Below are positions 32,128 through 40,420 of a stretch of 64,000 nucleotides of DNA, piece by piece (position 1 is the stretch's first letter; each line of letters starts with the position of its first letter). The notes under the pieces were generated by a model that saw only the letters and a list, made by a program, of their open reading frames with translations, had not been told where the DNA came from and did no database searches. The translations under genes and the position numbers were made by a program. Source of the stretch: Trebonia sp050013875 (lineage in GTDB: Bacteria; Actinomycetota; Actinomycetes; Streptosporangiales; Streptosporangiaceae); assembly GCA_050013875.1 (NCBI GenBank), contig JBEKEK010000007.1:1-64000 (forward strand), written 5' to 3'.

Positions 32128-32679
32128 ATGCCGATGTGCGACATTTACATCCCTGCGGGCGCCCTGCCCCCCGACGCGGAGAAGGAGCTGGTCAAGAGGG
32201 TCTCGGAGATTCTCGTCGGCCACGAGATGCGCCGGATGGCCGACTCGACGGCCGACCCGGCCGAATTGGCGGCCAGCCGTGAGCACGCCAGCTCGATCGC
32301 CTGGATGTTCGTTCACCGCACCGAGACCTATGTCGCCGGCGAGATGATCGAGGAACCGCGTTACAAGTTCGAGGTCGCTATCCCGGAAGGCCTCATCGAC
32401 GACGTCTTCAGGGACTCCATCGTCTCTGACCTGACACGCGCTGTCGCGGATGCGGAGAGCGGCAAATGGCGCCACGTGAGCCGGCGCGTCTGGGTGTTCA
32501 CCTACGAGGTCCCGGACGGCTCATGGGGCGGCGGCGGCCGGACCATGCACTTGCGGGACATCGTCGACTTTGTCGCGCCTGGGCGAGGCGCGTTCGCCGA
32601 GCAGCGCTTCGCCGATGCGCGTCGTCAGGCCGCCGCGGCCACGCTGGCGCTCGCCGAAAGACCGAAGGCGACCATGTGA
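32128..32679 (+). CDS. Tautomerase-like protein (tentative)
   Basis: 183 aa. The N terminus MPMCDIYIPAGALPPDAEKELVKRVSEILVGHE has the form of the tautomerase superfamily: Pro directly after Met, a strand, then a helix of the 4-oxalocrotonate tautomerase type. A second similar unit may start near FEVAIPEGLIDDVFRDSIVSDLTRAVADAE. Trp-rich strands follow (RHVSRRVWVFTYEVPDGSWGGGG). In the family the N-terminal Pro is the catalytic base. The assignment rests on this pattern only. The ribosome site is weak, and coupling to the small upstream frame is possible. SARP-like heptamers lie 255 bases upstream. Confidence 0.55.
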   Translation: MPMCDIYIPAGALPPDAEKELVKRVSEILVGHEMRRMADSTADPAELAASREHASSIAWMFVHRTETYVAGEMIEEPRYKFEVAIPEGLIDDVFRDSIVSDLTRAVADAESGKWRHVSRRVWVFTYEVPDGSWGGGGRTMHLRDIVDFVAPGRGAFAEQRFADARRQAAAATLALAERPKATM

Positions 32680-32746
32680 GGGCCACGGGTGCGCCGCAGT
32701 CCCCGCACCAGGCCCCCGTGCCACGGGACCGGCATGGCCGCTCGGC

Positions 32747-32821
32747 AACGGTCGGTCATATGTCTGCAATTCTGCTCTTCGGAGCGTTTAGCGGATGCTC
32801 GTGTATTCATTGTAGTACGCT
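32747..32821. promoter_or_regulatory. TetR intergenic regulatory region, copy 2
   Basis: A second copy of the sequence at 22753-22827, ending 60 bases before the cupin gene. It includes codons for MTDR of a TetR start (minus strand), but no TetR gene follows. AGCGT and ACGCT stay 39 bp apart end to end, and GTATTCATTnTAGTACGCT is conserved. The cupin gene may thus be controlled by the TetR protein encoded 10 kb away. Confidence 0.55.
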
Positions 32822-32880
32822 ATATCCAACTGCGGATCCCGCGCCGATGCCGGCGCATCGCGACTAGACGAAGGACGGAT

Positions 32881-33402
32881 ATGAGCGTTCCTTACCTGGC
32901 TGGGGCCGCCGACCACGAGCGCCTGGAGTGGCTCGGCGGCGGGGTCATGCGCATCCTGCTTGACGGACGAAAGACCGGTGGTCAGTTCACGCTGCTGCAC
33001 TCGGAGCCGGCGGGCGGATCCGCGTCGCCGGTCCACGTCCATGACAACGAAGACGAGGTGATCGTGCTGCTGCGCGGCAGCGGCGTCTTCTGGGCGGGAG
33101 AGCATCGCTACCAGCTGTCCGAAGGCGGCGTCGCCTTCCTGCCGCGCAAGCTCCCGCATGCCTACCGGTTCACCTCGGAGACCGTGGAGATGCTCGCGAT
33201 CTGCACGCCTGCGGGCACCGAGGAGTTCTTCCGCGCGGCTGGCTGGGATCTCTCCCGCCCCAAGCCCGACGGCTGGGAGATCACCCCGGCCAGCATGGCC
33301 GCGGCCGCCAAGGCTACCGGCCAGGCCATTCTCGGACCGCCGCTCTCGGCCGACCAGATGATCCCGGCGGACTACCTGAAATCTCTCTCAGAACCGAGCT
33401 GA
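32881..33402 (+). CDS. Cupin-domain protein (quercetin-dioxygenase-like)
   Basis: 173 aa. A single cupin barrel: motif 1 is SPVHVHDNEDEVIVLLRGSGVFWAG, which supplies two His and a Glu for the metal; motif 2 is LPRKLPHAYRFTSETVEML with the last His. The C-terminal helices (AGTEEFFRAAGWDLS, AAAAKATGQAILGPPLSADQM) are typical of small actinobacterial cupins annotated as quercetin 2,3-dioxygenase-like. The substrate is unknown. GAAGGAC lies just upstream of the ATG. The control region is a copy of the TetR operator region (32747-32821). Confidence 0.88.
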   Translation: MSVPYLAGAADHERLEWLGGGVMRILLDGRKTGGQFTLLHSEPAGGSASPVHVHDNEDEVIVLLRGSGVFWAGEHRYQLSEGGVAFLPRKLPHAYRFTSETVEMLAICTPAGTEEFFRAAGWDLSRPKPDGWEITPASMAAAAKATGQAILGPPLSADQMIPADYLKSLSEPS

Positions 33403-33499
33403 TCCATCCGCGAGCGCGCCCGGCGCCCCGCAGACCGGCTGACGCTGGAACTACGGGATCTCGCAGACCCTCCCATTCTCCGACGCCTGCGCCGCAAGC

Positions 33500-33535
33500 T
33501 GGCGCGCCGGAGCCGCCCAGTGGCGTGCCCGAGCC
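33500..33535 (+). promoter_or_regulatory. Paired 15-bp direct repeat, copy 3 (AraC-type site candidate)
   Basis: TGGCGCGCCGGAGCC (33500-33514) and TGGCGTGCCCGAGCC (33521-33535) with a 6-base spacer, the same 21-bp period as the other two copies. The sequence downstream shares the ATTGAT and GGATCACTGCGGG blocks and continues into a short remnant of the hydrolase start (33604-33670). Confidence 0.65.
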
Positions 33536-33603
33536 TCCCAGCCGGGCTGGTGGCCCTGTGACCATTGATGAAAACGGATCACTGCGGGGGAAAGGTCCCC
33601 TTG

Positions 33604-33670
33604 ATGACGCTCAGGGGCCAGGAGATCATCAGCAGTTTCAGGCGGGGCGTTACCCGCTCCGGAATGGGCG
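33604..33670 (+). pseudogene. N-terminal remnant of a second alpha/beta hydrolase copy
   Basis: Starting at ATG 33604, codons give GQEIISSF followed by RRGVTRSG. The DNA aligns with the first 60 bases of the broken hydrolase at 30597 (there DQEIISRF and PVGYYPL). It lies downstream of the same paired repeat, so promoter and 5' coding sequence were duplicated together and the remainder of the gene was then lost. The YcaC-like gene begins about 60 bases further on. Confidence 0.5.
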
Positions 33671-33733
33671 CGGCTCGGACGGAGCCGCCGGGGCGGAGCG
33701 ATCGACGCCGACAAAGAGAGAGGCGGAATCGCA

Positions 33734-34495
33734 ATGACCGATCGCGTGGCTGACGTCGTCAGCTCTATCACGAACTCCCCGCTTCCGGACAAGGTGCCGG
33801 TGGACCAGGCCCGGGCGGCCGGCCGCTTCGGCCATGACAAGCCCACCTACAGCAACAGCATCGTGCTGCTGATCGATCACCAGATCGGCCTGATGGCCAG
33901 CACTCGTGACACGACGACCGCGGCCGAGCTCAAGAGCAACGTGGTCGGCCTTGCCCGCGTCGCCAAGGCTCTTGAGCTGCCGGTGCTGATCTCCTCCTCG
34001 AACGCCCAGTGGCAGAACGGCGACACCCTTCCTGAGATCAAGGAACTGTTCCCCGATGTGGCGATCATCCGGCGGACCGGGATCATCAACGCCTACGAGG
34101 ACCCTGAGTTCCGGGCGGCGTTCGACAAGCTCGCCGAGGAAACCGGGCGCCGCCACGTCATCGTCGCTGGGGTGACGATCGGCACCTGCGCGACCTTCCC
34201 GACCCTGTCCCTGCGCAACGACGGCTACCAGGTGTTCCCTGTGATCGACGCCTGCGGCGCGTGGGACAGGTACGAGGTTGACGCCGCCCTCGCGCGGATG
34301 GTGCAGGCAGGCGCCGAGCCCACCACGACGTTCGCGCTCGCGTGCGAGCTCCAGGAGGACTGGAAGAACAAGTACTCCAACGCGATGCTCGAGCCGTTCT
34401 ACCAGAACCTGTCCGAGTACGGCTGGGTGACCCAGAACTTCTGGAACAACGTCGGCGGGCACGTCGTACCCGACCCATTTGGGACAGTTTCCTGA
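33734..34495 (+). CDS. Isochorismatase-fold cysteine hydrolase (YcaC-like)
   Basis: 253 aa. A leading helical part of about 40 residues is followed by the isochorismatase fold: SIVLLIDHQIGLM (catalytic Asp), PVLISSSNAQW, ELFPDVAIIRRTGIINAYEDPEF, RHVIVAGVTIGTCATFPTLSL (nucleophile Cys) and GYQVFPVIDACGAWDRYEVDAALARMVQAGA. It ends TTFALACELQEDW, as in the YcaC group. The exact reaction of YcaC-like enzymes is not settled. The gene lies behind AraC-type site copy 3 and the hydrolase scrap, so the site may now drive this gene. Confidence 0.88.
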   Translation: MTDRVADVVSSITNSPLPDKVPVDQARAAGRFGHDKPTYSNSIVLLIDHQIGLMASTRDTTTAAELKSNVVGLARVAKALELPVLISSSNAQWQNGDTLPEIKELFPDVAIIRRTGIINAYEDPEFRAAFDKLAEETGRRHVIVAGVTIGTCATFPTLSLRNDGYQVFPVIDACGAWDRYEVDAALARMVQAGAEPTTTFALACELQEDWKNKYSNAMLEPFYQNLSEYGWVTQNFWNNVGGHVVPDPFGTVS

Positions 34496-34605
34496 CGCGG
34501 ACCTGACGGGCAGCGTGGACGGACAACGCTCGTCGCTGGTGCCCTCGCCGCTGACATGCGAGAGGGCTGGCAAGTGCAGCTGCGTGAACCAAGTCAGGAG
34601 GAAGC

Positions 34606-34890
34606 ATGTCGAGCGGCATCACGGCGGAGGATGTGGGGCGGGGCGCTGATCGGGTTGCCGGCCGGGTGGCTGTGGTGGTCGGCGCCAGTTCGGGGATCGG
34701 CGCGGAGACGGCGCGTGAGCTGGCATCGCGCGGGGCGAACGTGGTCATCGCGGCCCGCAACCGCGACGGGCTCGAGCGGGTTGCTGCCTCGGCCCGGGAT
34801 CTCGGGGCGGGCGCCGTCGAGCCGTTCGTTGCCGACACGACCAGTCCCGGTGACCTGAGCCGGCAGCGAGCAGTACCTCCCCCCCGTTGA
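34606..34890 (+). pseudogene. SDR oxidoreductase, N-terminal fragment only
   Basis: Residues 20-80 are the start of a classical short-chain dehydrogenase: RVAVVVGASSGIGAETARELASRGANVVIAAR (cofactor loop and the Arg that selects NADPH), then RDGLERVAASARDLGAGAVEPFVADTTSPGDL. At about 34858 the match ends and the sequence changes to the remnant of another gene. The NNAG, Ser and YxxxK regions are absent. A ribosome site (AGGAGG, 34596-34601) still precedes the ATG. Confidence 0.8.
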
Positions 34891-34906
34891 CGTCAGGCTC
34901 GGGCCC

Positions 34907-35065
34907 GTGGACCTGGAGATGCTGGACGCGCTGATCACCACGGGCACCGCGGCCAGCCGGGCGGAAGCCGTCGGCTGGGTGCTGGCCCGCATCCGCGAAC
35001 GGCCGGCCTACGCCAGGCTCAGCGAGCGGGCACGAGAGCCGGACGAGCTCAAAGCCCACTTCTGA
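34907..35065 (+). pseudogene. C-terminal remnant with RHH-like helix region
   Basis: 52 codons from GTG 34907 to TGA 35063-35065. The homologous-looking sequence starts earlier (SEQYLPPVDV at about 34867) without a start codon. LDALITTGTAASRAEAVGWVLARIRE resembles the helix-helix part of ribbon-helix-helix DNA-binding domains (sRAEAVR pattern), followed by RPAYARLSERAREPDELKAHF. It adjoins the SDR scrap at about 34860, the other half of a deletion junction. The 35110-35205 segment beyond has a repeated NQAAA coding pattern without a start. Confidence 0.45.
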
Positions 35066-35242
35066 CCCCCGCAGACCGGCGGGCTGGTGTCGCGTGGAGC
35101 GCGCCGGGGCCACAGACCGACCTGGAGGCCGCCACCAACCAGGCCGCCGCCAACCAGGCCGCCGCCGACACGGACGCAGCCCCAGCGATCGGGCCTGCGG
35201 CCTAGCCGGGACTAGCGCTGGTAGCTAACGGATACGCGAGTA

Positions 35243-35271
35243 TTGCCACGATGACGTAAAGTAATTATACG
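35243..35271 (+). promoter_or_regulatory. Promoter of the hybrid histidine kinase gene
   Basis: TTGCCA (35243-35248), a 17-base spacer, then TATACG (35266-35271), in the only AT-rich stretch of the area. A CGGAGAG ribosome site (35276-35282) and the GTG start (35291) follow at suitable distances. Confidence 0.55.
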
Positions 35272-35290
35272 AGTTCGGAGAGTAGCTAAT

Positions 35291-37636
35291 GTGAGGCAGC
35301 TGACTGATGCCTTCTCCGTCGCCCTGCTGGAGGCAGCGCCGGATGCGGTGGTGTGCGTTGACTCGCGTGGGCGGATGGTGCTGGTGAACGCGCAGGCGGA
35401 GCGCCTGTTCGGCTATCGGCGGGAAGAACTCGACGGGAAGCCGGTGGAGATTCTGGTCCCGGACGCGGCCCGGGCCGGGCACCCGGCACTGCGCGGCGCC
35501 TACGGGCGCGACCCGCGGCCGCGGGCGATGGGCGAGGGACAGGACCTGACCGGCCGGCGCCGGGATGGCAGCACCTTTCCCGCGGAGATCTCCCTGTCGG
35601 CCATCGGCGCAGGCGAGGGGATGCTCGTCATGGCCGCGGTCAGGGACGCGACCCGTCAACGGGAGGCCGCCGTGGCGGCGGCGCGGCTCGCGTCGATCAT
35701 CCAGTCCTCGCATGACGCGGTGATCGGCCAGACCGTCGAGCAGGTGATCACGACCTGGAATCCGGCTGCGGAGCAGCTTTACGGCTACTCCGCGGCCGAG
35801 ATGATCGGCGGCCAGATCGACATGCTGATCCCTCCGGCCCTGCGGGCCGCCGAGCACGAGATCCAGGCCGCGATCATCAGGGGCGAGCGGATAGAGCAGT
35901 TCCAGGCCCAGCGGATCCGCAAGGACGGGACCATGATCGAGGTGTCGGTCACGCTGTCCCCGATCGCCGACCGGCAGGGAACGGTCATCGGCGTGTCCCG
36001 GATATCCCGGGACCTCAGCACTCAGCAGCGCGCCGACGTCCGGTTCCGGGGGCTGCTTGAGTCGGCCCCGGACGCGATGGTGTGCGTGGATTCCGCCGGA
36101 CAGATCACGCTGGTCAACGCGCAGGCCGAGCGACTGTTCGGGTACAGCCGCCAGGAGCTGGCAGGACAGCCGGTGGAGATTCTGGTCCCGGACGCGGCCA
36201 GCGCCGGGCACCCCGCCCTCCGTGGCGCCTATGGCCGCGACCCGCGGCCGCGGGCGATGGGCGAGGGACTCGACCTGACCGCGCGGCGCCGGGACGGCAG
36301 CACCTTCCCCGCGGAGATCTCCCTGTCGGCCATCGGCAGCGGCGAGGAGATGCTGGTATCGGCCGCGGTCCGTGACATCAGCGAGCGGCTGCGGCTGCGC
36401 GCCGCGCACGAGCGGCTGGAACGGCAGGCCGAACAGGACCGGCTGGAACGCAAGCTCCAGCAGTCGCAACGGCTGGAAAGCCTGGGCGAGCTGGCCGGCG
36501 GAGTCGCGCACGACTTCAACAACCTGCTCAGCGTGATCTCCGGCTACACCGCCTTCATCAGGGACGAGGTGACCAAAGACCCGCCGCACATCAGCTGGCA
36601 GGACGTCCGGGAGGACCTCGCCCAGGTCGAAGAGGGCGTGCAACGGGCCGCACAGCTGACCCGCCAGCTGCTCACCTTCGGCCGTCGCGAGGTCAGCCAG
36701 CCGCGCCCGCTGGACCTGGGCGAGGTCGTCGCCGACATGCAGCCGCTGCTGGCCGCCACCCTCCGCGAGCAGGTCGAACTCGCCACCGAGCTGGCACCGT
36801 GCCCGGTACTGGCCGACGCCGCCCAGATCGAGCAGGTCCTGCTCTGCCTCGCGGTCAACGCCCGCGACGCCATGCCCCGCGGCGGCACGCTCATCATCAG
36901 AACCGGCACCGCGGATGCGGACGAGACAGCCACCGCAGGCCGGCCGGGACCGCTCCCCCCGAGAGATGCCCGCCTGACCGTCAGCGACACCGGCACCGGG
37001 ATGCTCCCCGAAGTCGCCGAACGGGCCTTCGAGCCGTTCTTCACCACCAAGGCCCGGGGCCAGGGCCCGGGTCTGGGCCTGTCCACCGTCTACGGCATCA
37101 TCACCCAGGCCGGCGGCGACGTGCAGATCCGCTCCGAGCCTGGCACCGGCACCACCGTCACCATCCTGCTGCCGCAGTTTGCCACCCAGCCTCCCCTGCC
37201 GCCCGCCCAGCAGGCACCTCCGCCCCCGCGGCAGGCACCGCGCGACGGCGACGGTGCGACCGTGCTGATCGCCGAGGACCAGGCGGAACTGCGGGAGGTA
37301 GCCCGCCGGATCCTCACCGGCAGCGGTTACCACGTCATCACCGCGGCCGACGGGCTGGAAGCCATCCGGGCAGCCGCCGCTCACCCCGGCGCCATCGACG
37401 CGTTCCTTACCGACGTCGTCATGCCAAAAATGGGAGGAAAGGAAGCCGCCCGCCAGATCCAGGCCCTCTGCCCGCAGGTCAAGATACTGTTCATGTCCGG
37501 CTACACCGGCGGAGTCCTCGACGACCACGGCATCCTGGGGGAAGGCGTTAACCTCATCCAGAAGCCCTTCAGCGAAGCATCCCTGCTTGCCCGCCTGCAA
37601 GAACTCCTGCCCGTCAACCACGATCACGCCGGATAA
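35291..37636 (+). CDS. Hybrid sensor histidine kinase with three PAS domains and a receiver domain
   Basis: 781 aa, GTG start. Three PAS domains lie at about residues 10-120, 130-245 and 252-365. PAS1 and PAS3 are nearly identical (both have VNAQAERLFGY and PALRGAYGRDPRPRAMGEG), pointing to an internal duplication. The kinase core has a HisKA-type helix with GELAGGVAHDFNNLLSVISG (His about 406), the N box LAVNARDAM, the G1/G2 boxes SDTGTGM and GQGPGLGLSTVYGI. A receiver domain begins at about residue 655 (VLIAEDQAELREVARRIL), with the phospho-acceptor Asp in AFLTDVVMPKMGG and Lys in IQKPFS. No transmembrane segment is present, so it senses a cytoplasmic signal. No separate output regulator is adjacent. 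Confidence 0.92.
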   Translation: MRQLTDAFSVALLEAAPDAVVCVDSRGRMVLVNAQAERLFGYRREELDGKPVEILVPDAARAGHPALRGAYGRDPRPRAMGEGQDLTGRRRDGSTFPAEISLSAIGAGEGMLVMAAVRDATRQREAAVAAARLASIIQSSHDAVIGQTVEQVITTWNPAAEQLYGYSAAEMIGGQIDMLIPPALRAAEHEIQAAIIRGERIEQFQAQRIRKDGTMIEVSVTLSPIADRQGTVIGVSRISRDLSTQQRADVRFRGLLESAPDAMVCVDSAGQITLVNAQAERLFGYSRQELAGQPVEILVPDAASAGHPALRGAYGRDPRPRAMGEGLDLTARRRDGSTFPAEISLSAIGSGEEMLVSAAVRDISERLRLRAAHERLERQAEQDRLERKLQQSQRLESLGELAGGVAHDFNNLLSVISGYTAFIRDEVTKDPPHISWQDVREDLAQVEEGVQRAAQLTRQLLTFGRREVSQPRPLDLGEVVADMQPLLAATLREQVELATELAPCPVLADAAQIEQVLLCLAVNARDAMPRGGTLIIRTGTADADETATAGRPGPLPPRDARLTVSDTGTGMLPEVAERAFEPFFTTKARGQGPGLGLSTVYGIITQAGGDVQIRSEPGTGTTVTILLPQFATQPPLPPAQQAPPPPRQAPRDGDGATVLIAEDQAELREVARRILTGSGYHVITAADGLEAIRAAAAHPGAIDAFLTDVVMPKMGGKEAARQIQALCPQVKILFMSGYTGGVLDDHGILGEGVNLIQKPFSEASLLARLQELLPVNHDHAG

Positions 37637-37844
37637 CCAAGGCCGGTGCGGGCTCACTGATCAGCAGAAGGCCCCCGATGCTTAAACTCCATGCCGACCT
37701 TGCCAACGGCTCGAAGATCTCAATTCGCTCGTTTTGATGTGCGTATTATGGGTGCTGTCCTATTTACATGGGTGAGCGGTAGACGGCAGATCCCGCGTGA
37801 CCGCGCCGGTCAGGCGGGATGCCGCTCATTGTCCTTGTGCCAGT

Positions 37845-38480
37845 TTAAAGATTGATGGCGACGTCCGGCTGGCCCGAGGTGCAGATGGTGCCGTCAATGA
37901 GTTCCGCGACGCCACTCAGGACGTAGTCAAAGGTGCAGCCGTACTGGTTGAGGTTCGACCAGATGCGGGACGCCTGATTGTTGAAGATCAGTCCTCCCGC
38001 GACCTGCTCCGAGCTGCCATTCTCGTCGTTGAGCGAGACGGTCCAGCTCCAGTCGATGGCCGTTAGCGGAGCATTCTTGAAGCCGCTGACGACCGCGACC
38101 TTGCTGATGCCGGTCTGGGAGACGCGGATCCACGAGATCCCGCAGTTGCCCGAGACCTGGTTGTAGTCGATGTTCGTGTCGGACCGAACTCCGCGGTCGC
38201 GGTACAGGATCGGGCTCTTGGGCAGGTGGGACTTGGGATTGATGGGGACTGACTGCTGGGAACCGTTGGCATAAGTGACGATCTTGTACCCGTGGGCCTT
38301 GGCGACCGCGGCGTTGAAGCCCGTCACGGTCATGCCCCGCTGCTGCACCCGCTGCTTGGGGGTGGCTGCCGAGTGGCCATTCGTGGCGGCGAACGCGGCC
38401 GAGGAACTGAAGAGCGTCCCCAGCACGACGGCGGCCACCAGGAATTTCTTGGTGAGGCTCCGGGGCATGGTCATAGTCAT
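37845..38480 (-). CDS. Secreted protein of unknown function
   Basis: 211 aa. Signal peptide: SLTKKFLVAAVVLGTLFSSSAAFAAT (cleavage after AFA, about residue 32, shown across the first 33 residues). The mature part has an alpha-helical start (QRVQQRGMTVTGFNAAVAKAHGYKI split around GFN) and a beta-rich remainder with three Cys residues (GNCGIS, YGCTFD, TICTSG) and Trp-rich strands (IDWSWTVSL, RIWSNL). It resembles no family I recognise. The AT-rich region 38580-38660 upstream contains its promoter. It may be a small extracellular or spore-associated protein; that is a guess from export and size only. Confidence 0.75.
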   Translation of the reverse strand: MTMTMPRSLTKKFLVAAVVLGTLFSSSAAFAATNGHSAATPKQRVQQRGMTVTGFNAAVAKAHGYKIVTYANGSQQSVPINPKSHLPKSPILYRDRGVRSDTNIDYNQVSGNCGISWIRVSQTGISKVAVVSGFKNAPLTAIDWSWTVSLNDENGSSEQVAGGLIFNNQASRIWSNLNQYGCTFDYVLSGVAELIDGTICTSGQPDVAINL

Positions 38481-38574
38481 TGTGCGTGATTTCCTTTCCT
38501 ACGGTGGCAGACGGAGAATGACCAAGCGGCAGCCACGTGCCCCCCGTTGGGACGACGCGAGTGGCCCGCCTTGA

Positions 38575-38676
38575 TCAAAAAAGGAACACTCCCTGGCAAA
38601 AGCCCGCACAATCAGAATCATCATGAAAAGAGGACTGCAAATATCGAGTCCTAATTTTTCGATAAATGATCTTCAT
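38575..38676 (-). CDS. Possible 33-aa peptide
   Basis: ATG at 38674-38676 with GAAAGG about 10 bases upstream. The peptide begins MKIIYRKIRTRYLQSS and ends CAGFCQGVFLF, with two Cys. Codon use is AT-rich and unlike the neighbours. It lies between the PQQ lipoprotein gene and the secreted protein gene on the same strand, so it could be a leader peptide for the latter. Support is weak. Confidence 0.25.
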   Translation of the reverse strand: MKIIYRKIRTRYLQSSFHDDSDCAGFCQGVFLF

Positions 38677-38765
38677 GGCCAGCCTTTCGGCGGCAACGCC
38701 CGAGTCCCCGCGCCAGGCCAGGACGCGGGGACCGTCGCCAACGTAGGCCGGGACATCCGGGCCGC

Positions 38766-40349
38766 TTACGGCACGGTGTAAGCGACCAACTGGGGGTTGC
38801 CGCCGCCCTGGGCTGACCCACCCGGCCCGCCCGCGGGGACCAGCACCGTGTTGCCGGCGATGGCGATCGGCGAGTTGGTGGTGGTGGGCAGTGCGTGCTG
38901 GTACACGATCGCGCCGGTCGTCCGGTTGAGCGCGATCAGCTTCCCGGTGACGAGCGTGGTGAAGACCAGGTTGTTGGCGACGGTGGTGTCGCCGAGCGGC
39001 AAGGTGTCCACCTTGGTGTCCCACTCGACCGCCCCGGTGGTCAGGTTCAGCGCCTCGATTTCCCCGGCGGCCTTCTCCCCGGCCACCGCCGCGTTGCCAT
39101 TGACCGAGCTCAGGGTTGTCGACTTTATCGGCACGTCGATGGTGGCCACGTACACGCTGCCGCCGGCCAGCGCCATGTTTGTCAGCACGCCGCCGAGCGG
39201 CCCGGGCTCCCACGTGTAGGGCAGCTTGATGGTGATCTTGTGCCCGAGCAGCAGCGCCGAGTCGTTGTCGGTCCCGTTGTGCGCGCCCACCGGCGTCTGC
39301 CACAGCAGGGCGCCGGTCGAGGCGTTCATCGCGTAGACGATGCCGAGCTTCCCGCTGCCTATGATCGCGGGGACGTTACCCACGACGGTCGCGATGGGGG
39401 AGGCCTGCATGTCATGGTCCTTGAAGTCGTTCGGCACGGCCTGGTAATACCAGCGCAGCTTCCCGGTCGCGGCATCCAGGTTGACCTCGCTGTCGGTGTA
39501 GAGCAACCTCGCCGGGTGTTCGATGGCCTCGCCGATCGACTGGTACGGGTTCCCGATCCCGAAGGTCACCGACCCGTCGCTGCCCACTAGCGGCGTCTCC
39601 CACGCGCCGCCCGAGCCGAGCCCGAGCGCCGCGACACCGCCGGCATCGCTTCCGGTCACCGTGTTGAACTTCCACAGCATTTTCCCCGACGTCGCGTTCA
39701 GCGCCAGCAGCACGCCGCCGCCGGGACCGGAACCGTAGGCGCTCGCCAGGTAGACGCGGCCGCCGGAGACCTGCGGCTGGATCTCGAACGAGCCCTGGCC
39801 ACTGGTCAGCAGCCCGTTGTCGGTCCAGATCGCCTTCCCGGTCGCCGCGTTGAGCGCGAACACCGCCGTGGAGGTATCCCCGTACACGACCCCGTTTGCG
39901 ACCGCCACCCCGTCCGGGCCCGGCCCGGTTGCCTCCGGCACGTTGACCGGGTACTCCCAGCGCAGCTTGCCGGTGGCCAGCGAGATCGCGTAGACGTTGG
40001 CGTCCAGATCCTGCAGGTACACGACGCCGTTGACCACGACCGGCGTGGCGGCGAATGAGCCGGCGCCACTCACCCCGGCGGCCGCCTTGCCCGCGAGGTG
40101 GAACGACCACGCCTCGCGGAGCGAGGACACGTTGGCCGAAGAGATCGTCGTACCGGCCGCCACCCGCGTGTTGGCCAGGTTCCCGTTCGGATACGCCCAG
40201 GTCCCGCTGGGCGTATCCGCGCCACTGAAGGTGCTGGTCGTCGGGTTGGACTGGGTTGACGAGCACGCCGCCGCCAGCAGCGCCGTGGCCACCGCCGCCG
40301 CGGCCGCCGCGCCCGTCTGCCATGTGGGTCGAGTTCTCACGTGTACCAC
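38766..40349 (-). CDS. PQQ-type beta-propeller lipoprotein
   Basis: 527 aa. A lipoprotein signal peptide ends in LLAAACSS (lipidated Cys about residue 29). The mature protein consists of PQQ/quinoprotein-like blades: GVVYLQDLDANVYAISLATGKLRWEY, VFALNAATGKAIW, LLALNATSGKMLWKFNT, EVNLDAATGKLRWYYQ, YAMNASTGALLWQTPVG, IEALNLTTGAVEWDT and LIALNRTTGAIVYQH. The repeats alternate AxTGxxxW motifs as in alcohol dehydrogenase propellers, but conserved PQQ and calcium ligands were not verified. It is probably anchored on the outer face of the membrane. It could be an oxidoreductase or an assembly/scaffold propeller. Confidence 0.88.
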   Translation of the reverse strand: MVHVRTRPTWQTGAAAAAAVATALLAAACSSTQSNPTTSTFSGADTPSGTWAYPNGNLANTRVAAGTTISSANVSSLREAWSFHLAGKAAAGVSGAGSFAATPVVVNGVVYLQDLDANVYAISLATGKLRWEYPVNVPEATGPGPDGVAVANGVVYGDTSTAVFALNAATGKAIWTDNGLLTSGQGSFEIQPQVSGGRVYLASAYGSGPGGGVLLALNATSGKMLWKFNTVTGSDAGGVAALGLGSGGAWETPLVGSDGSVTFGIGNPYQSIGEAIEHPARLLYTDSEVNLDAATGKLRWYYQAVPNDFKDHDMQASPIATVVGNVPAIIGSGKLGIVYAMNASTGALLWQTPVGAHNGTDNDSALLLGHKITIKLPYTWEPGPLGGVLTNMALAGGSVYVATIDVPIKSTTLSSVNGNAAVAGEKAAGEIEALNLTTGAVEWDTKVDTLPLGDTTVANNLVFTTLVTGKLIALNRTTGAIVYQHALPTTTNSPIAIAGNTVLVPAGGPGGSAQGGGNPQLVAYTVP

Positions 40350-40420
40350 CTGCCGCTTCCGTCCCGGAAAGCGCTAAAACTGATATCACTATGATAGATC
40401 TGTGACATCACATCAGTCAA

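Noticed and set aside
10212..33535. The three paired 15-bp repeats as ends of a mobile element
   Set aside because: They are direct, not inverted, pairs; all have the same orientation relative to the following gene, and no transposase or target duplication accompanies them.
35225..37657. 810-codon minus-strand frame
   Set aside because: It is the exact antisense of the hybrid histidine kinase. Its apparent internal repeats mirror the PAS duplication.
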